A DNA stretch of 64,000 nucleotides from Tubulanus polymorphus. Its lineage: Eukaryota > Nemertea > Palaeonemertea > Tubulaniformes > Tubulanidae. Below are positions 63,445-64,000 of the stretch, piece by piece. Position 1 is the first letter of the stretch. Each line of letters begins with the position of its first letter. Both the position numbers and the translations under genes were made by a program. The stretch covers positions 14,748,850-14,812,849 of the forward strand of contig NC_134029.1 of the NCBI RefSeq assembly GCF_964204645.1, read 5' to 3'. The notes beneath the pieces were generated by a model. It saw nothing but the letters and a program-made list of their open reading frames with translations. It had not been told where the DNA came from and did not search any database.

Positions 63445-64000
63445 GTGAGAGTTCCAAAGTTTTGAAGACGCTTCGAGGTAATGTCTTGATATTTGGTTTA
63501 TACGTGTATCTACCCTAGACACATCTTCAGGCCAAAAACTGGCCCTGTCAGATTCAAGATGGCCAACTGGCAGCCATTGTTGTTCGCCAAAATCAGCACT
63601 TTTTACACATTTTTGAAGTTTTCGAGGGAAATTTTGAAGACACTTTTATCAATAATCTTGATCATTCGTATATATTTGTATACCCCAAGGGCCCATCGGC
63701 ATGCGAAAAATTGGGTCGATCGGACTCAAGAAGGCTGTCCTGTGACCTTTTTTGTTCCCAAAAATGTCAATTTTGGCCTGAATTCTGAGTCCTGTAGCTT
63801 TCTAATGGTGTGCCTTTTTTCATTGCAATTTGTAATGGGTATTCTTTGGAAAGGGATCTTTTATATCCGAGAGGGTATTTTTGACCAGGCAATTATGACA
63901 CAATTGGCGGCCATCTTGGGGTCATCAGTACTCATTCGTAGGTGGAAAAAAAGTTTTTCCCACATCATATTGATACTTAAGCATATTTTGCTACCATAAT
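63445..64000 (+). repeat. Dispersed repeat family A, body, cut by window edge
   Basis: TTGAAGACGCTTCGAGGTAA, TACGTGTATCTACCCTAGAC, TTCAAGATGGCCAACTGGCA and CACAATTGGCGGCCATCTTG, then the first module TTGATACTTAAGCATATTTT. The head is missing (replaced by other sequence before 63445). The 168-codon frame at 63493 is a repeat frame and not a gene. Confidence 0.8.

Noticed and set aside
63493-63999. 168-codon frame at the right edge
   Set aside because: It coincides with family A repeat sequence whose other copies do not keep the frame open.

Overview
The window is animal (metazoan) nuclear DNA: AT-rich, intron-dominated and dense with transposable elements. Its one recognisable host gene is on the + strand. 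It is a DMXL (DmX-like, Rabconnectin-3 alpha) gene entered in the middle and left before its end. Eleven consecutive exons (3689-3944 to 58828) splice with canonical GT/AG sites and a consistent reading phase, and encode about 1,495 residues, roughly half of a typical DMXL protein. Penelope, BEL/Pao, CR1-like and Polinton-type elements, plus several multi-copy repeats with no visible coding, suggest a marine invertebrate. The species cannot be named from this sequence.

Layout. 1-3688: upstream intron, with the start of an LTR-retrotransposon gag on the - strand (387-1), a 44-bp minisatellite and dispersed repeats. 3689-11547: four DMXL exons, with a Penelope-like element in the first intron as two inverted GIY-YIG copies flanked by a 12-bp direct repeat. 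11548-21968: a large intron with a decayed BEL/Pao retrotransposon interrupted by a minus-strand LINE. 21969-24848: two exons. 24849-40887: a 16-kb intron holding the main item of interest, a nearly perfect palindromic element at 28744-34651, then a minus-strand BEL/Pao gag-protease remnant. 40888-46293: four exons, plus a complete copy of an unclassified repeat. 46294-58591: a 12.3-kb intron with a CR1/Jockey-type LINE (ORF1 and ORF2) and a foldback MITE candidate with perfect 63-bp inverted repeats. 58592-58828: the last visible exon. From there to 64000 I see only repeats.

The palindromic element is 5,908 bp, bounded by AAGATA direct repeats and by termini starting 5'-AG and ending CT-3'. 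Six-base duplications and AG/CT ends are hallmarks of Polinton/Maverick elements (integrated adintovirus-like DNA), which replicate by protein priming. Each arm carries the same four-part cassette: a 216-residue protein with a C-terminal CxC...H...H zinc finger, a 24-bp minisatellite open as an 8-residue repeat, a 72-residue membrane protein, and a 101-residue membrane plus C2H2 protein. No polymerase, integrase or capsid gene is present. The likeliest reading is a non-autonomous snap-back derivative of a Polinton-type genome, with one end duplicated in inverse orientation around a 41-bp spacer. I do not recognise the cassette proteins as a named family.
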